NCBI RefSeq assembly: GCF_965278975.1 | Contig: NZ_OZ257126.1 | Span: 1-64,000 of the forward strand | Direction: 5' to 3' | Source of the DNA: Ferrovibrio sp965278975 | Lineage (GTDB): Bacteria; Pseudomonadota; Alphaproteobacteria; Ferrovibrionales; Ferrovibrionaceae | Length of the DNA stretch: 64,000 nt | Shown: piece by piece, positions 7,465 to 16,737 of the stretch | Position numbering within the stretch: position 1 is the first letter of the stretch | Layout: every line of letters starts with the position of its first letter | The notes under the pieces: model-generated | The model's database searches: none | Told to the model about the DNA's origin: nothing | The model's input: the letters and a program-made list of their open reading frames with translations, nothing else | Translations under genes and position numbers: made by a program

Positions 7465-7908
7465 ATGCAGGCGGCGACAAGCACGGGGGTAGATAGCTAT
7501 GCAGGCGATATCACACCGAACGATACCTGGTCGAAGCTGCAAGAAGATCCGGCCGCAATACTAGTAGACGTACGGACCAAGCCGGAATGGAGCTATGTCG
7601 GGACAACCGACCTGAAAGCTCTCTCCAAGTCTCCTCTTTTGATTTCGTGGCAAGTGTATCCCGAGATGACCGTGAATCCGCATTTCGCTGACGAACTGCG
7701 CGCAAAGAATGTCGCGCCAGGTCAGCCGATTTATTTCCTCTGCCGCTCTGGCGTGCGCTCGCGCGCCGCGGCCGCTGCGATGACGGCGGCGGGCTTCGGC
7801 CCCTGCTACAACATCATCGGCGGCTTCGAGGGCGACATGGACCCGCAGAAGCAGCGCGGTCATCTCAATGGTTGGAAGGCCGCCGGCCTCGCCTGGTCGC
7901 AGAGCTGA
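7465..7908 (+). CDS. Rhodanese-like domain protein
   Basis: This is a single-domain rhodanese, probably a persulfide carrier or sulfurtransferase. Starting at the ATG at 7465 it has 147 residues: an N-terminal ITPNDTWSKL segment, the VDVRTKPEW motif, and the active-site loop CRSGVRS with the catalytic Cys. YNIIGGFEGDMD and GWKAAGLAW are typical of the alphaproteobacterial family. The frame extends upstream to a GTG at 7375, but the extra residues look noncoding, and a GAGG precedes the ATG. It ends 9 nt before dnaA and is probably cotranscribed with it. The substrate is unknown. Confidence 0.85.
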   Translation: MQAATSTGVDSYAGDITPNDTWSKLQEDPAAILVDVRTKPEWSYVGTTDLKALSKSPLLISWQVYPEMTVNPHFADELRAKNVAPGQPIYFLCRSGVRSRAAAAAMTAAGFGPCYNIIGGFEGDMDPQKQRGHLNGWKAAGLAWSQS

Positions 7909-7917
7909 GGCCGCGCC

Positions 7918-9546
7918 ATGGTGAAGTCGTCGCAGCCGCAGCCCAAATCCGTCTCCGCCACCAAATCTATCTCCAATGGGGGTGCCATCAACCCCGAGGA
8001 CAGCGAAATCCACATCGACACCACCGCCGAGGCCAATGCCGCGCTTGAGCCGCAATGGCAGCGCGTGCGCAGCCGGCTCCGCGTCGCCTTCGGCGAGGCG
8101 GCGTTCAATTCCTGGCTCAAGCCGCTGGCGCTGGCCAAAGCTACATTGGGCGATGGCGACGTGCATCTCTCGGTGCCGACGCGCTTCATGCGCGACTGGG
8201 TGGCGAACCACTACAGCGAACGCCTGCGTGAAATCTGGCGGCTGGAGAACCCGGATGTGCGCCGGGTGCTGATCCATGTCCGGGTTGCCGCTACGGCACC
8301 TGCGGCCCAGGGTGCTGCCAGCCAGGGCATGGCCGGCCAGGGTACTGCCGCCCCGAACCAGTCCCAAGCCACGGCTCCCGCCGCGATGTCGCCGGCCAAG
8401 GCCGCACTCGCCCGCCCCACTGCCGCCTATGATGCCGCCGACCGCCTGTCCGAGCGCGCTGTCGCCGCCGAACGTGGCGTGGCGATGCCGGCGCGCGATA
8501 TGGATGATGTCGAGCGCGAGCTTTCCGCGCCGCTCGATCCACGCTTCACCTTCGAGAGCTTCATCACCGGCAAGTCGAACGAGCTGGCCCGTGCCGCTGC
8601 GTTGCGCGTCGCCGAGAGCCCGCAGGTCGCCTACAACCCGCTGTTCCTCTACAGCGGCGTCGGCCTGGGCAAGACGCATCTGATGCATGCCATCGGCTGG
8701 CATATCCGCCAGCGTTTCCCAGAACGCCGCGTGGTCTACCTCTCGGCCGAGAAGTTCATGTACCAGTTTATCCGGGCGCTGCGCTTCAAGGACACGATGG
8801 CGTTCAAGGAGCAGTTCCGCTCGGTCGATGTGCTGATGATCGACGACATCCAGTTCATCGCCGGCAAGGAAAGCACCCAGGAAGAGTTCTTCCACACCTT
8901 CAATGCGCTGTGCGACCAGAACCGCCAGATCATCGTGTCCGGCGACCGCTCGCCGTCCGACCTCGAAGGCATCGAGGAGCGCATGCGTTCCCGCCTCGGC
9001 TGGGGCCTGGTGGTGGATATCCACCCGACCGATTTCGAGCTGCGCCTCTCCATCCTGCAGGCCAAGGCGGAACGCAGCGGCCTGCGCGGCGTGCCGCCGG
9101 AAGTGATGGAATTCCTGGCCCGCCGCATCACCTCGAATATCCGCGAGCTGGAAGGCGCGCTGAACCGCATCTCGGCCTATTCCAGCCTGGTTGGCCGCCC
9201 GATCACCGTGCAGTCGGCGCAGGAAGTGCTGTCCGACCTGCTGCGCGCCAATGACCGCAAGGTGACGATCGAGGAAATCCAGAAGCGCGTCGCCGAGCAT
9301 TTCTCGATCCGCTTTGCCGACATGCATTCGCCGCGCCGCGCCCGCGCCGTGGCCCGCCCGCGCCAGGTGGCGATGTATCTGGCCAAGCAGCTCACCTCGC
9401 GCAGCCTGCCCGAGATCGGGCGCAAGTTCGGCGGCCGCGACCACACCACGGTGATGCATGCCGTGCGCAAGATCGAGGAGCTGCGCGAGATCGACAGCGC
9501 CTTTGCCGAGGATATCGATTTGCTGCGCCGCAAACTGGAAGGCTGA
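7918..9546 (+). CDS. dnaA: Chromosomal replication initiator protein DnaA
   Basis: DnaA binds origin DNA and, as an ATP filament, melts it to start replication. The 542-residue protein is long for DnaA. Domain I spans about 45-122; a long low-complexity Ala/Gln/Gly domain II linker covers about 124-200; the AAA+ domain has Walker A GVGLGKTH (247-254) and Walker B VLMIDDIQ (305-312). The C-terminal duplex-DNA-binding domain carries GRDHTTVMHAVRKIE. The linker includes a QGAASQGMAGQG near-repeat. It lies just downstream of the rhodanese gene and ends before a strong terminator. Confidence 0.99.
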   Translation: MVKSSQPQPKSVSATKSISNGGAINPEDSEIHIDTTAEANAALEPQWQRVRSRLRVAFGEAAFNSWLKPLALAKATLGDGDVHLSVPTRFMRDWVANHYSERLREIWRLENPDVRRVLIHVRVAATAPAAQGAASQGMAGQGTAAPNQSQATAPAAMSPAKAALARPTAAYDAADRLSERAVAAERGVAMPARDMDDVERELSAPLDPRFTFESFITGKSNELARAAALRVAESPQVAYNPLFLYSGVGLGKTHLMHAIGWHIRQRFPERRVVYLSAEKFMYQFIRALRFKDTMAFKEQFRSVDVLMIDDIQFIAGKESTQEEFFHTFNALCDQNRQIIVSGDRSPSDLEGIEERMRSRLGWGLVVDIHPTDFELRLSILQAKAERSGLRGVPPEVMEFLARRITSNIRELEGALNRISAYSSLVGRPITVQSAQEVLSDLLRANDRKVTIEEIQKRVAEHFSIRFADMHSPRRARAVARPRQVAMYLAKQLTSRSLPEIGRKFGGRDHTTVMHAVRKIEELREIDSAFAEDIDLLRRKLEG

Positions 9547-9580
9547 CGGCGCAACATTTCCTTAAGAAATCAACCACTTA

Positions 9581-9616
9581 AACGGGCCGCCGGATTATCC
9601 CCAGCGGCCCGTTTTT
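9581..9616 (+). terminator. Intrinsic terminator after dnaA with a DnaA-box-like loop
   Basis: A perfect 10-bp stem (9581-9590 with 9604-9613) is followed by five T residues. The 13-nt loop contains TTATCCCCA (9595-9603), one mismatch from the E. coli consensus DnaA box TTATCCACA. Confidence 0.88.
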
Positions 9617-9650
9617 GCGTTGCGTTTCAATAGCTTCCGCCGGCTTCGTT

Positions 9651-9659
9651 TGCTATACT
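9651..9659 (+). promoter_or_regulatory. Extended -10 promoter element for dnaN
   Basis: TGCTATACT (9651-9659) combines a TGN extension with a good -10 hexamer, 54 nt before the dnaN ATG and after the dnaA terminator. No convincing -35 is seen, as is usual for extended -10 promoters. Confidence 0.5.
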
Positions 9660-9713
9660 CCGCAGACTCGGCGGAACCGCTGCCGGGGGAGGCAACATTC
9701 CCGGTTTTCAGCC

Positions 9714-10832
9714 ATGAAACTCACCATCGAGCGTGCCGTTCTGTTGACCGCCCTGAGCCATGTGCAGAGCGTGGTGGAGCGCCGCAACACCATCCCGATC
9801 CTCTCCAACGTGCTGCTTGAGGCCGAGGGCGAAAAGCTGGCGCTGACCGCCACCGACCTCGACATCGCCGTGGTGGAGAAGCTGGCTGCCAAGGTGAGCA
9901 AACCGGGCGCCACCACCGTTGCCGCCCATACCTTCTACGACATCGTGCGCAAGCTGCCCGATGGCTCGGAAGTGGAGCTCACCTACTCCGCCGGAGACCA
10001 ACGGCTTGAACTGCGCGCCGGTCGCTCCAGCTTCAAGCTCTCCTGCCTGCCGAAGGAAGATTTCCCGGTGATGGCGCCGGGCGAATTGCCGAACAGTTTC
10101 CCGCTGCCGGCTGATCAGCTGCGCCGCCTGGTGGACAAGACCCGCTTCGCCATCTCCACCGAGGAGACGCGCTATTACCTCAACGGCATCTACCTGCATG
10201 CCGCCGCTTCCGCCGGCGTGCCGATGCTGCGCGCCGTCGCCACCGATGGCCACCGCCTCGCCCGTGTCGAGACGCCGCTGCCCACCGGCGCCAGCGGCAT
10301 GCCCGGCGTGATCGTGCCGCGCAAGACGGTGAACGAATTGCAGAAGCTGCTGGATGGCAGCGGCGCCGAAGTGCGCATCGAACTCAGCGACACCAAGATC
10401 CGCTTCACCTTTGGCGACCTGGTGCTGGTGTCGAAACTGATCGACGGCTCCTTCCCGGAATACGAGCGCGTCATCCCGCGCGAGAATGACAAGGTGATGG
10501 AAGTCGACAGCAAGGCTTTCTCGGCCGCCGTCGACCGCGTTGCCACCATCTCCACCGAAAAGAGCCGCGCCGTGAAGCTGACGCTCAAGCCGGAAGGGCT
10601 TGAACTGTCGGCGACCAGCCCGGACCAGGGCTCCGCCACCGAGCAGCTTACCATCGCCTACAGCGCGGCGCCGATCGAGGTCGGCTACAACTCGCGCTAT
10701 CTGCTGGATATCGCCGGCCAGATCGAAGGCGAGAATGCCCGCTTCCTGCTGGCCGACGCCCTGGCGCCGACCATCGTGCGCGATCCCGCCGATGATGGCG
10801 TGCTCTATGTGCTGATGCCGATGCGTGTGTGA
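9714..10832 (+). CDS. dnaN: DNA polymerase III beta sliding clamp
   Basis: The ring-shaped clamp that tethers DNA polymerase III and other replication and repair enzymes to DNA. The product is 372 residues from the ATG at 9714, the normal length. It starts MKLTIERAVLLTAL and contains LEAEGEKLALTATDLDI and VSKLIDGSFPEYERVIP, both diagnostic, and ends in the conserved VLYVLMPMRV C-terminus. Three tandem clamp domains fit the length. The stop overlaps the recF ATG by one base (TGATG), so recF is translationally coupled. It has its own promoter after the dnaA terminator. Confidence 0.99.
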   Translation: MKLTIERAVLLTALSHVQSVVERRNTIPILSNVLLEAEGEKLALTATDLDIAVVEKLAAKVSKPGATTVAAHTFYDIVRKLPDGSEVELTYSAGDQRLELRAGRSSFKLSCLPKEDFPVMAPGELPNSFPLPADQLRRLVDKTRFAISTEETRYYLNGIYLHAAASAGVPMLRAVATDGHRLARVETPLPTGASGMPGVIVPRKTVNELQKLLDGSGAEVRIELSDTKIRFTFGDLVLVSKLIDGSFPEYERVIPRENDKVMEVDSKAFSAAVDRVATISTEKSRAVKLTLKPEGLELSATSPDQGSATEQLTIAYSAAPIEVGYNSRYLLDIAGQIEGENARFLLADALAPTIVRDPADDGVLYVLMPMRV

Positions 10833-12079
10833 TGGCCAGCAGCGCCGCGCGATTGGCGGGGGAGCTTGATAGGCAGAATATAAGCCAAGAAGCCGTTGCC
10901 CGGGACCTGCGCCCGGGTGCAGCCGTGCTTGGCCTGACGCTGCAGGACTTCCGCAATTACACGACGCTGAAACTGCCCTGCACCGATGCCCCGGTGGTGC
11001 TCACCGGCCCGAACGGCGCCGGCAAGACCAATATCCTGGAAGCGCTTTCCTTCCTTTCGCCGGGCCGCGGCCTGCGTCGCGCCAAGCTCGGCGAGGTGAC
11101 GCGGCAGGCCCGGCAGAACAGCGATACCGGCAGCCGCTGGGCAATGCATGCAGAGCTTTCAAGCTGCATCGGCCCGGTCAGCGTCGGCACCGGCCTGGCC
11201 GAAGCCGCCGGCGACGAGGACAGCGAACGCCGCCATGTGCGCATCAATGGCGAAGCTGTATCGAGCGCCAACGCACTGGCCGAGTATCTTGATATCGTGT
11301 GGCTGACGCCGCAGATGGACCGCCTGTTCGTCGATGGCCTTTCCACCCGGCGGCGCTTCATGGACCGCCTGGTCTATGGCCTGGATGGCGGCCATGCGCG
11401 CCGCGTCGGCGCCTATGAAAAGGCGATGCGGGAGCGCAACAAGCTGTTGAAGGCTGGCGGCGCGGATGCAAGCTGGCTCGGCGCGCTGGAAAGCCAGATG
11501 GCCGAGCATGGCGTGGCGGTGGCGGCAGCGCGCCGCGATGGCCTGGCGCTGGTGGAAGCCGGCATGGCCTTGAGCGAAGCCTCGGGCGATGGCGCGTTTC
11601 CGCGTGGCCGCCTCGCCGCCAAGGGCATCGTGGAGGACTGGCTGGCGGAAATGCCGGCATTGGCGGCGGAAGAAAAGCTGCGCCGTCTGCTGCAGGAGCG
11701 CCGCTTCATCGACCGCGATGCCGGTGCTGCCACCGAAGGCCCGCATCGCAGCGATTTCGCCGTGTGGCATTGCGCCAAGGATCAGGCCGCTGCGCATTGT
11801 TCCACCGGCGAGCAGAAGGCGCTGCTGATCGCCATCACGCTGGCCAATGCGCGGCTGATCCGCGAGCGCAAGGGCTTCGCGCCCCTGCTGCTGCTGGATG
11901 AAGTTTCGGCGCATCTCGACGCCATGCGGCGCGCGGCGCTGTATCGGGAAATCCTGGCGCTCGGCGGCCAAGCCTGGCTGACCGGCACCGACCTGGACCT
12001 GTTCAAGGGCCTGCGCGAGCGGGCCGAATTCTTCGCGGTGGCGGATGGGGCGGTGCAGCCCCAGGCCGCCCCGGCATGA
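10832..12079 (+). CDS. recF: DNA replication and repair protein RecF
   Basis: This SMC-like ATPase loads RecA at gaps with RecO and RecR. Walker A GPNGAGKTN lies at residues 59-67, the family motif DFRNYTTLKL at 39-48, and the C-terminal signature/Walker B region LLLLDEVSAHLD near residue 350. The product is 415 residues. Its first 34 or so residues precede the usual RecF N-terminus (the LGLTLQDFRNY segment), so a downstream GTG could be the true start; the ATG overlapping dnaN fits tight coupling. It lies between dnaN and gyrB, the ancestral order. Confidence 0.96.
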   Translation: MASSAARLAGELDRQNISQEAVARDLRPGAAVLGLTLQDFRNYTTLKLPCTDAPVVLTGPNGAGKTNILEALSFLSPGRGLRRAKLGEVTRQARQNSDTGSRWAMHAELSSCIGPVSVGTGLAEAAGDEDSERRHVRINGEAVSSANALAEYLDIVWLTPQMDRLFVDGLSTRRRFMDRLVYGLDGGHARRVGAYEKAMRERNKLLKAGGADASWLGALESQMAEHGVAVAAARRDGLALVEAGMALSEASGDGAFPRGRLAAKGIVEDWLAEMPALAAEEKLRRLLQERRFIDRDAGAATEGPHRSDFAVWHCAKDQAAAHCSTGEQKALLIAITLANARLIRERKGFAPLLLLDEVSAHLDAMRRAALYREILALGGQAWLTGTDLDLFKGLRERAEFFAVADGAVQPQAAPA

Positions 12080-12089
12080 GGGTGAGACA

Positions 12090-14537
12090 ATGAGTGACGA
12101 GCAGAAGCCCGCCGGCAACGGCAATGGCAACGGCGAGAATTACGATTCCTCGGCGATCAAGGTGCTGAAGGGCCTGGATGCGGTGCGCAAGCGGCCGGGC
12201 ATGTATATCGGCGACACCGATGATGGCTCGGGCCTGCATCACATGGTCTACGAGGTGGTGGACAACGCCATCGACGAGGCGCTGGCCGGCTATTGCGACC
12301 AGGTGACCGTGGCGCTCAATCCCGATGGCTCCTGCACCGTGCGCGACAATGGCCGTGGCATCCCGGTGGATATCCACCCCGAGGAAGGCGTTTCGGCGGC
12401 CGAGGTCATCATGACCCAGCTTCATGCCGGCGGTAAGTTCGACCAGAATTCCTACAAGGTTTCCGGCGGCCTGCATGGCGTCGGCGTCTCGGTGGTGAAT
12501 GCGCTCTCCAGCACGCTGGAACTGCGCATCTGGCGCAGCGGCAAGGCGTATTTCATGCGCTTCCGCCATGGCGATGCCGAAGCGCCGCTGGCCGAAATCG
12601 GCCCGGCCGAGGAAGGCAAGCGCGGCACCGAAGTCACCTTCCTGCCCTCGCCCGAAACCTTCACCAAGACCGAATTCGATTTCGCCACGCTGGAGCGCCG
12701 CCTGCGCGAACTGGCCTTCCTCAACAGCGGCGTGAAGATCGTGCTGCAGGATCTGCGCGGCGTCGAGCCGAAGAGCGTGGAACTGATGTATGAGGGCGGC
12801 GTCGAAGCCTTCGTCGCCTATCTCGACCGCAACAAGACGCCGATGCACAAGCCGCCGGTGACCATCCGTGGCGAACGCGACGGCATCGGCATCGAGATTT
12901 CGCTGCAGTGGAACGACGGCTACCATGAGGCCGTGCTCTGCTTCACCAACAACATCCCGCAGCGCGATGGCGGCACGCATCTGGCCGGCTTCCGTGGCGC
13001 ACTGACCCGCTGCATCAACAAGTATGCGGAGGAAAGCGGCATCCTGAAGAAGGAAAAGGTGACGCTTTCCGGCGAAGACAGCCGCGAGGGCCTCACCTGC
13101 GTGCTCAGCGTGAAGGTGCCGGACCCGAAATTCTCCTCCCAGACCAAGGACAAGCTGGTTTCCTCTGAGGTGCGCCCGGCGGTGGAAAACCTGGTCAACG
13201 AGCAACTCGCCTCGTGGTTCGAGGAACATCCCTCTGACGCCCGCACCATCGTCGGCAAGGTGGTGGAAGCCGCTGCTGCCCGCGAAGCGGCGCGCAAGGC
13301 GCGCGAACTCACCCGCCGCAAGGGCGCGCTGGATATATCCTCGCTGCCCGGCAAGCTCGCCGACTGCCAGGAGCGCGATCCGGCCAAGTCCGAACTCTTC
13401 CTGGTCGAGGGCGACAGCGCTGGCGGCTCGGCCAAGCAGGGCCGCCACCGCGCCAACCAGGCGGTGCTGCCGTTGCGTGGCAAAATCCTCAATGTCGAAC
13501 GCGCCCGCTTCGACAAGATGCTCGGCTCGGCGGAAATCGGCACCCTGATCACCGCGCTCGGCACCGGCATCGGCCATGACGATTTCGACGCCAACAAGCT
13601 GCGCTACCACAAGATCATCATCATGACAGACGCCGACGTGGACGGCGCCCATATCCGCACCCTGCTGCTTACCTTCTTCTTCCGGCAGATGCGGCCGCTG
13701 ATCGATGCCGGCCATCTCTATATCGCGCAGCCGCCGCTCTACAAGGTGAAGCGCGGCCAGTCGGAACGCTACCTCAAGGACGAGCCGGCGCTGGAGCAGT
13801 ATCTGATCGGCGAAGGCCTGGAAGGCGCGGTGCTGAACCTGCAGGACGGCAGCCAGCGCGCCGGTGCCGATCTGCGCCGCCTGGTGGATCAGGCCCGCCA
13901 GGCCCGCGCCATGCTGGACTCGGTTGGCAAGCGCTACAATGCCTGGCTGGTCGAGCAGGCCGCCATCCTCGGCCTGCTGCGCAACGATGTGCTGGACGAT
14001 GCCGCGAAGTCGGTGCCGGCAGCCGCAGACCTGGCCACGCGGCTGAACGCCCTGGCCTCCGATCTGGAAAAGGGCTGGGAATGTGTGGCGCCCGGCGATG
14101 GCACCCTGGTGGCGCGCCGCTCCCTGCGCGGCTACACCGAAAGCTATCTGCTCGATGCGCCGCTGTTCCGCTCGGCCGAAGCGCGCAAGCTGAACGAACT
14201 GGCGGATGAATTGCAGGCTGCCTATCTGGTGCCGGCGCAGCTTCGCCGCAAGGACGAAACCCATGCCGTGCGCGGGCCGTCCGAATTGCTTGAAGCCGTG
14301 ATGACCATCGGCAAACGCGGCCTCACCATGCAGCGCTACAAGGGCCTGGGCGAGATGAACCCGGACCAGCTCTGGGAAACCACGCTGGACCCGAATGTGC
14401 GCAGCCTGCTACAGGTCAAGGTCGATCACGCCGAGGATGCCGACAACATCTTCGAGACGCTGATGGGCGATGTGGTGGAGCCGCGCCGCGACTTCATCCA
14501 GAGCAATGCCCTGTCGGTCGCCAACCTGGATATCTGA
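12090..14537 (+). CDS. gyrB: DNA gyrase subunit B
   Basis: This is the ATPase and Toprim subunit of gyrase, which introduces negative supercoils together with GyrA. The product is 815 residues from the ATG at 12090, with GAGAC-type ribosome binding sequence just upstream. The GHKL ATPase domain contains EVVDNAIDEA and GGLHGVGVSVVNALS. The Toprim domain has LVEGDSAGGSAKQGR and MTDADVDGAHIRTLL. The C-terminal GLGEMNPDQLWETT is diagnostic of type II topoisomerase B subunits. Quinolone-region EGDSA is intact. Ten nt separate it from recF. GyrB rather than ParE is indicated by length and by linkage to recF. Confidence 0.98.
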   Translation: MSDEQKPAGNGNGNGENYDSSAIKVLKGLDAVRKRPGMYIGDTDDGSGLHHMVYEVVDNAIDEALAGYCDQVTVALNPDGSCTVRDNGRGIPVDIHPEEGVSAAEVIMTQLHAGGKFDQNSYKVSGGLHGVGVSVVNALSSTLELRIWRSGKAYFMRFRHGDAEAPLAEIGPAEEGKRGTEVTFLPSPETFTKTEFDFATLERRLRELAFLNSGVKIVLQDLRGVEPKSVELMYEGGVEAFVAYLDRNKTPMHKPPVTIRGERDGIGIEISLQWNDGYHEAVLCFTNNIPQRDGGTHLAGFRGALTRCINKYAEESGILKKEKVTLSGEDSREGLTCVLSVKVPDPKFSSQTKDKLVSSEVRPAVENLVNEQLASWFEEHPSDARTIVGKVVEAAAAREAARKARELTRRKGALDISSLPGKLADCQERDPAKSELFLVEGDSAGGSAKQGRHRANQAVLPLRGKILNVERARFDKMLGSAEIGTLITALGTGIGHDDFDANKLRYHKIIIMTDADVDGAHIRTLLLTFFFRQMRPLIDAGHLYIAQPPLYKVKRGQSERYLKDEPALEQYLIGEGLEGAVLNLQDGSQRAGADLRRLVDQARQARAMLDSVGKRYNAWLVEQAAILGLLRNDVLDDAAKSVPAAADLATRLNALASDLEKGWECVAPGDGTLVARRSLRGYTESYLLDAPLFRSAEARKLNELADELQAAYLVPAQLRRKDETHAVRGPSELLEAVMTIGKRGLTMQRYKGLGEMNPDQLWETTLDPNVRSLLQVKVDHAEDADNIFETLMGDVVEPRRDFIQSNALSVANLDI

Positions 14538-14556
14538 TCCTTAGCCGAGCCGGCGG

Positions 14557-15390
14557 ATGGAAAAGGTGATGCGCAGCAATCATCAGATCACATCCGGCGG
14601 CGCCCGGCTGGCGGCAACCAGCACCGGCAGCGGTAGGCCGGTGGTCTTTCTGCATGCCGCCGTCTGCGACAGCCGCATGTGGCAGGCTCAGCTTGATGCC
14701 GTAGGCCGCAGCACTCAAGCAATCGCCTATGACCGCCGCGGCTTCGGCGAGACTTGGGCCGAACCGGAAGATCATTCCGCCGTTGCCGATCTGCTGAGGG
14801 TGATCGACACCTTGGCTGGCAGCGAACCGGCCATCCTCGTTGCCTGCTCGCAGGGCGGCCGCATCGCGCTGGATGCGGCGATATCGCACCCGGAGCGTAT
14901 CCGTGGCCTGTTCCTGATCTCGCCCTCGCTGATCGGCGCGCCGGAGCCGCAGCATGCGCCTGAAATCGCCGCTCTGCTGGCGCGGCAGAAGCAGTTGGAA
15001 ACTACCGGTGATGCCAACGCATTGAACCAACTCAAGGCGCGTCTCTGGCTCGATGGGCCATTGCAGCCGGAGGGCCGCGTGGCTGGCGCGGCGCGCGATC
15101 TGTTCCTCGACATGAACTGCATCGCGCTGCGCTCGCCGCCCGTTGGCGCGAATACCGACGCCGTTGCCAACTACCTGCGGCTTGGCGAGATATCGGCGCC
15201 GGCAAGGATCGTCTGCGGCGAGCATGACTTTCCCCATATCCAGGAACGCTGCCGCCATATGGCACAGGTGATACCGCGTGCGTCTTTCCAGCCGCTTGCC
15301 AACGCGGCGCATCTGCCGAGCCTGGAGCAGCCGGCAGCGGTGAATGCCCTGCTGCTGCCCTTCCTGGAGTCCTTGGCACCATCATGCTGA
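14557..15390 (+). CDS. Alpha/beta hydrolase fold protein
   Basis: A 277-residue alpha/beta hydrolase of unknown substrate. The oxyanion region VVFLHAAVCD, the YDRRGFGET strand and a nucleophile elbow ACSQGG are visible; the usual first Gly of GxSxG is replaced by Ala. A downstream Asp lies in CGEHDFP, and the catalytic His lies in LANAAHLPSLEQP near the C-terminus. These together form a complete Ser-Asp-His triad. It follows gyrB by 19 nt and overlaps the next gene, a phosphodiesterase, by 7 nt, so the two are probably coexpressed. An alternative ATG exists at 14569. Confidence 0.82.
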   Translation: MEKVMRSNHQITSGGARLAATSTGSGRPVVFLHAAVCDSRMWQAQLDAVGRSTQAIAYDRRGFGETWAEPEDHSAVADLLRVIDTLAGSEPAILVACSQGGRIALDAAISHPERIRGLFLISPSLIGAPEPQHAPEIAALLARQKQLETTGDANALNQLKARLWLDGPLQPEGRVAGAARDLFLDMNCIALRSPPVGANTDAVANYLRLGEISAPARIVCGEHDFPHIQERCRHMAQVIPRASFQPLANAAHLPSLEQPAAVNALLLPFLESLAPSC

Positions 15391-16193
15391 TCGCGCAGCT
15401 ATCCGATCCGCATATCCGGCCACGTGGTGAGCTTTATCAACGCGTGGTGGATTCCAATGCGATGTTCGCTGCCGCGATAGACCAGGTGAACCGCTTCAGC
15501 CCGGCCATCGATCTGGTGCTGCTGAGCGGCGATATCGTGGATGAAGGCCAGCCGGCGGAATACGAAATGGCACGGACGCTGCTGAGCGAACTGCGCGTGC
15601 CTTACCTGGTGATCCCGGGCAATCATGATGGCGGCTTTGCCGCAGGCCATGCGGCTTTCCGCGCCGCCTTCCAGGATCATGCCTATCTGCCGGCGGTGCA
15701 TCCCTTCCATTACACGATGGAAGCCGGGCCGCTGCGCATCCTGGCACTGGATGTCACCCTGCCCGGCCTGCATCACGGCCTCATCGACTCAGCAAGGCTT
15801 GAATGGCTGGAACTGGCTTTGGCGCAGGCGCCGCAGCGGCCCAGCATCGTGATGCTGCACCAGCCGCCCTTTGCCTGCGGCATTCCCTATCTGGATAAAT
15901 ACTGGTGCGAAGGCGGCGACGGGCTGGCTGCACTGCTGGCGCGCTATCCAAAGGTGGAGCGCGTGCTCTGCGGCCATGTGCATCGCTTCATGCAATTGCG
16001 CTTCGGTGGCACCCTGCTCTGCACCGCGCCCAGCACCACCACGGCCATCGCCCTGCAACTCGATCCTGCCGCCAGGCCGCGCTCCTATATCGAGCCGCCG
16101 GCTTTCCTGCTGCATCAGTGGCGGCCGGAAACCGGCCTGATCACACATTTCGTCCCGGTGGGCGATTTTCCCGGGCCTTATCCATTTGCCTGA
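15384..16193 (+). CDS. Calcineurin-like (class III) phosphodiesterase, CpdA/GpdQ type
   Basis: A 269-residue binuclear metallophosphoesterase. All five signature blocks are present: DPH near the N-terminus, LLSGDIVDEG, the GNHD motif, MLHQPP, and CGHVHR. Related enzymes hydrolyse cAMP (CpdA) or glycerophosphodiesters (GpdQ); the sequence alone does not separate these. A class III adenylate cyclase is encoded at 60027, so cAMP turnover is possible, though the genes are not linked. It overlaps the upstream hydrolase by 7 nt. It ends 8 nt from a convergent gene. Confidence 0.86.
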   Translation: MLIAQLSDPHIRPRGELYQRVVDSNAMFAAAIDQVNRFSPAIDLVLLSGDIVDEGQPAEYEMARTLLSELRVPYLVIPGNHDGGFAAGHAAFRAAFQDHAYLPAVHPFHYTMEAGPLRILALDVTLPGLHHGLIDSARLEWLELALAQAPQRPSIVMLHQPPFACGIPYLDKYWCEGGDGLAALLARYPKVERVLCGHVHRFMQLRFGGTLLCTAPSTTTAIALQLDPAARPRSYIEPPAFLLHQWRPETGLITHFVPVGDFPGPYPFA

Positions 16194-16201
16194 TCGCCGC
16201 G

Positions 16202-16546
16202 TTATGGCGACGGCGCGCGGTCCTGATAGCTCGAAGTGACGGTCACAGCACTCTGGCCACTGTTGCGCACCAGCAGGCTGCCGCGCGTGCGGATCGAGCC
16301 GTAATACTCGTTGCGCTGGCCAGGCGCCACCTCAACGCGGCGATTGAGCGGCGCATCGAATTCGATCACGGCCGGTGCCGAGCCAGTATTGACCACGGTG
16401 ATCGTGGTGTAACTGCCCTGCGTACTGACATCGATATAGGCCTGGGCGCCCGGCGCCAAGGTGTATTGCCCGGCATGGGCGGCATAGGCGAACAGGATCA
16501 GCGCGAAGGTAAGGACGCTGGCAAACAGTGTACTGCGGATGGACAT
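16202..16546 (-). CDS. Small secreted protein of unknown function
   Basis: I do not recognise this protein. From the ATG at 16546 it has 114 residues with a clear signal peptide (hydrophobic 8-22, cleavage near AHA-GQ). The mature part of about 90 residues is rich in Thr, Val, Ser and Gly with alternating hydrophobics, suggesting an all-beta fold, and has no Cys. GGAAAGG precedes the start. An upstream in-frame extension of 38 residues is Arg/Gly-rich and is rejected. It is likely periplasmic or cell-surface. Confidence 0.7.
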   Translation of the reverse strand: MSIRSTLFASVLTFALILFAYAAHAGQYTLAPGAQAYIDVSTQGSYTTITVVNTGSAPAVIEFDAPLNRRVEVAPGQRNEYYGSIRTRGSLLVRNSGQSAVTVTSSYQDRAPSP

Positions 16547-16663
16547 GGCACGAGCCTTTCCGGGTGATAGCGACTGCCGCAGAAGATGAGCGTGTTGCAG
16601 GGGAAGTAAACCGCCCTTGCCGCGCCATCCGCTGCGCTTGTGCCTGCCATCACACAGCAAGGC

Positions 16664-16691
16664 ACCGGCTGGTGTCCATTCACCAGCCGGT
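16664..16691. other. Perfect hairpin between two leftward genes
   Basis: ACCGGCTGGTG and CACCAGCCGGT form an exact 11-bp inverted repeat around a 6-nt loop. It lies downstream of the Bug-type gene on the minus strand. No T-run follows, so it may be a transcript-stabilising or Rho-assisted end rather than a standard terminator. Confidence 0.55.
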
Positions 16692-16737
16692 TACCGTACT
16701 GATACTTAGGTGTTAGTGTCTGGGTTGTTAGGGACGG

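Noticed and set aside
12003..14264. A 753-codon open frame antisense to gyrB.
   Set aside because: It is a shadow of codon bias in a GC-rich gene: His/Arg/Gln-rich product, no domain, and the opposite strand is certain gyrB.
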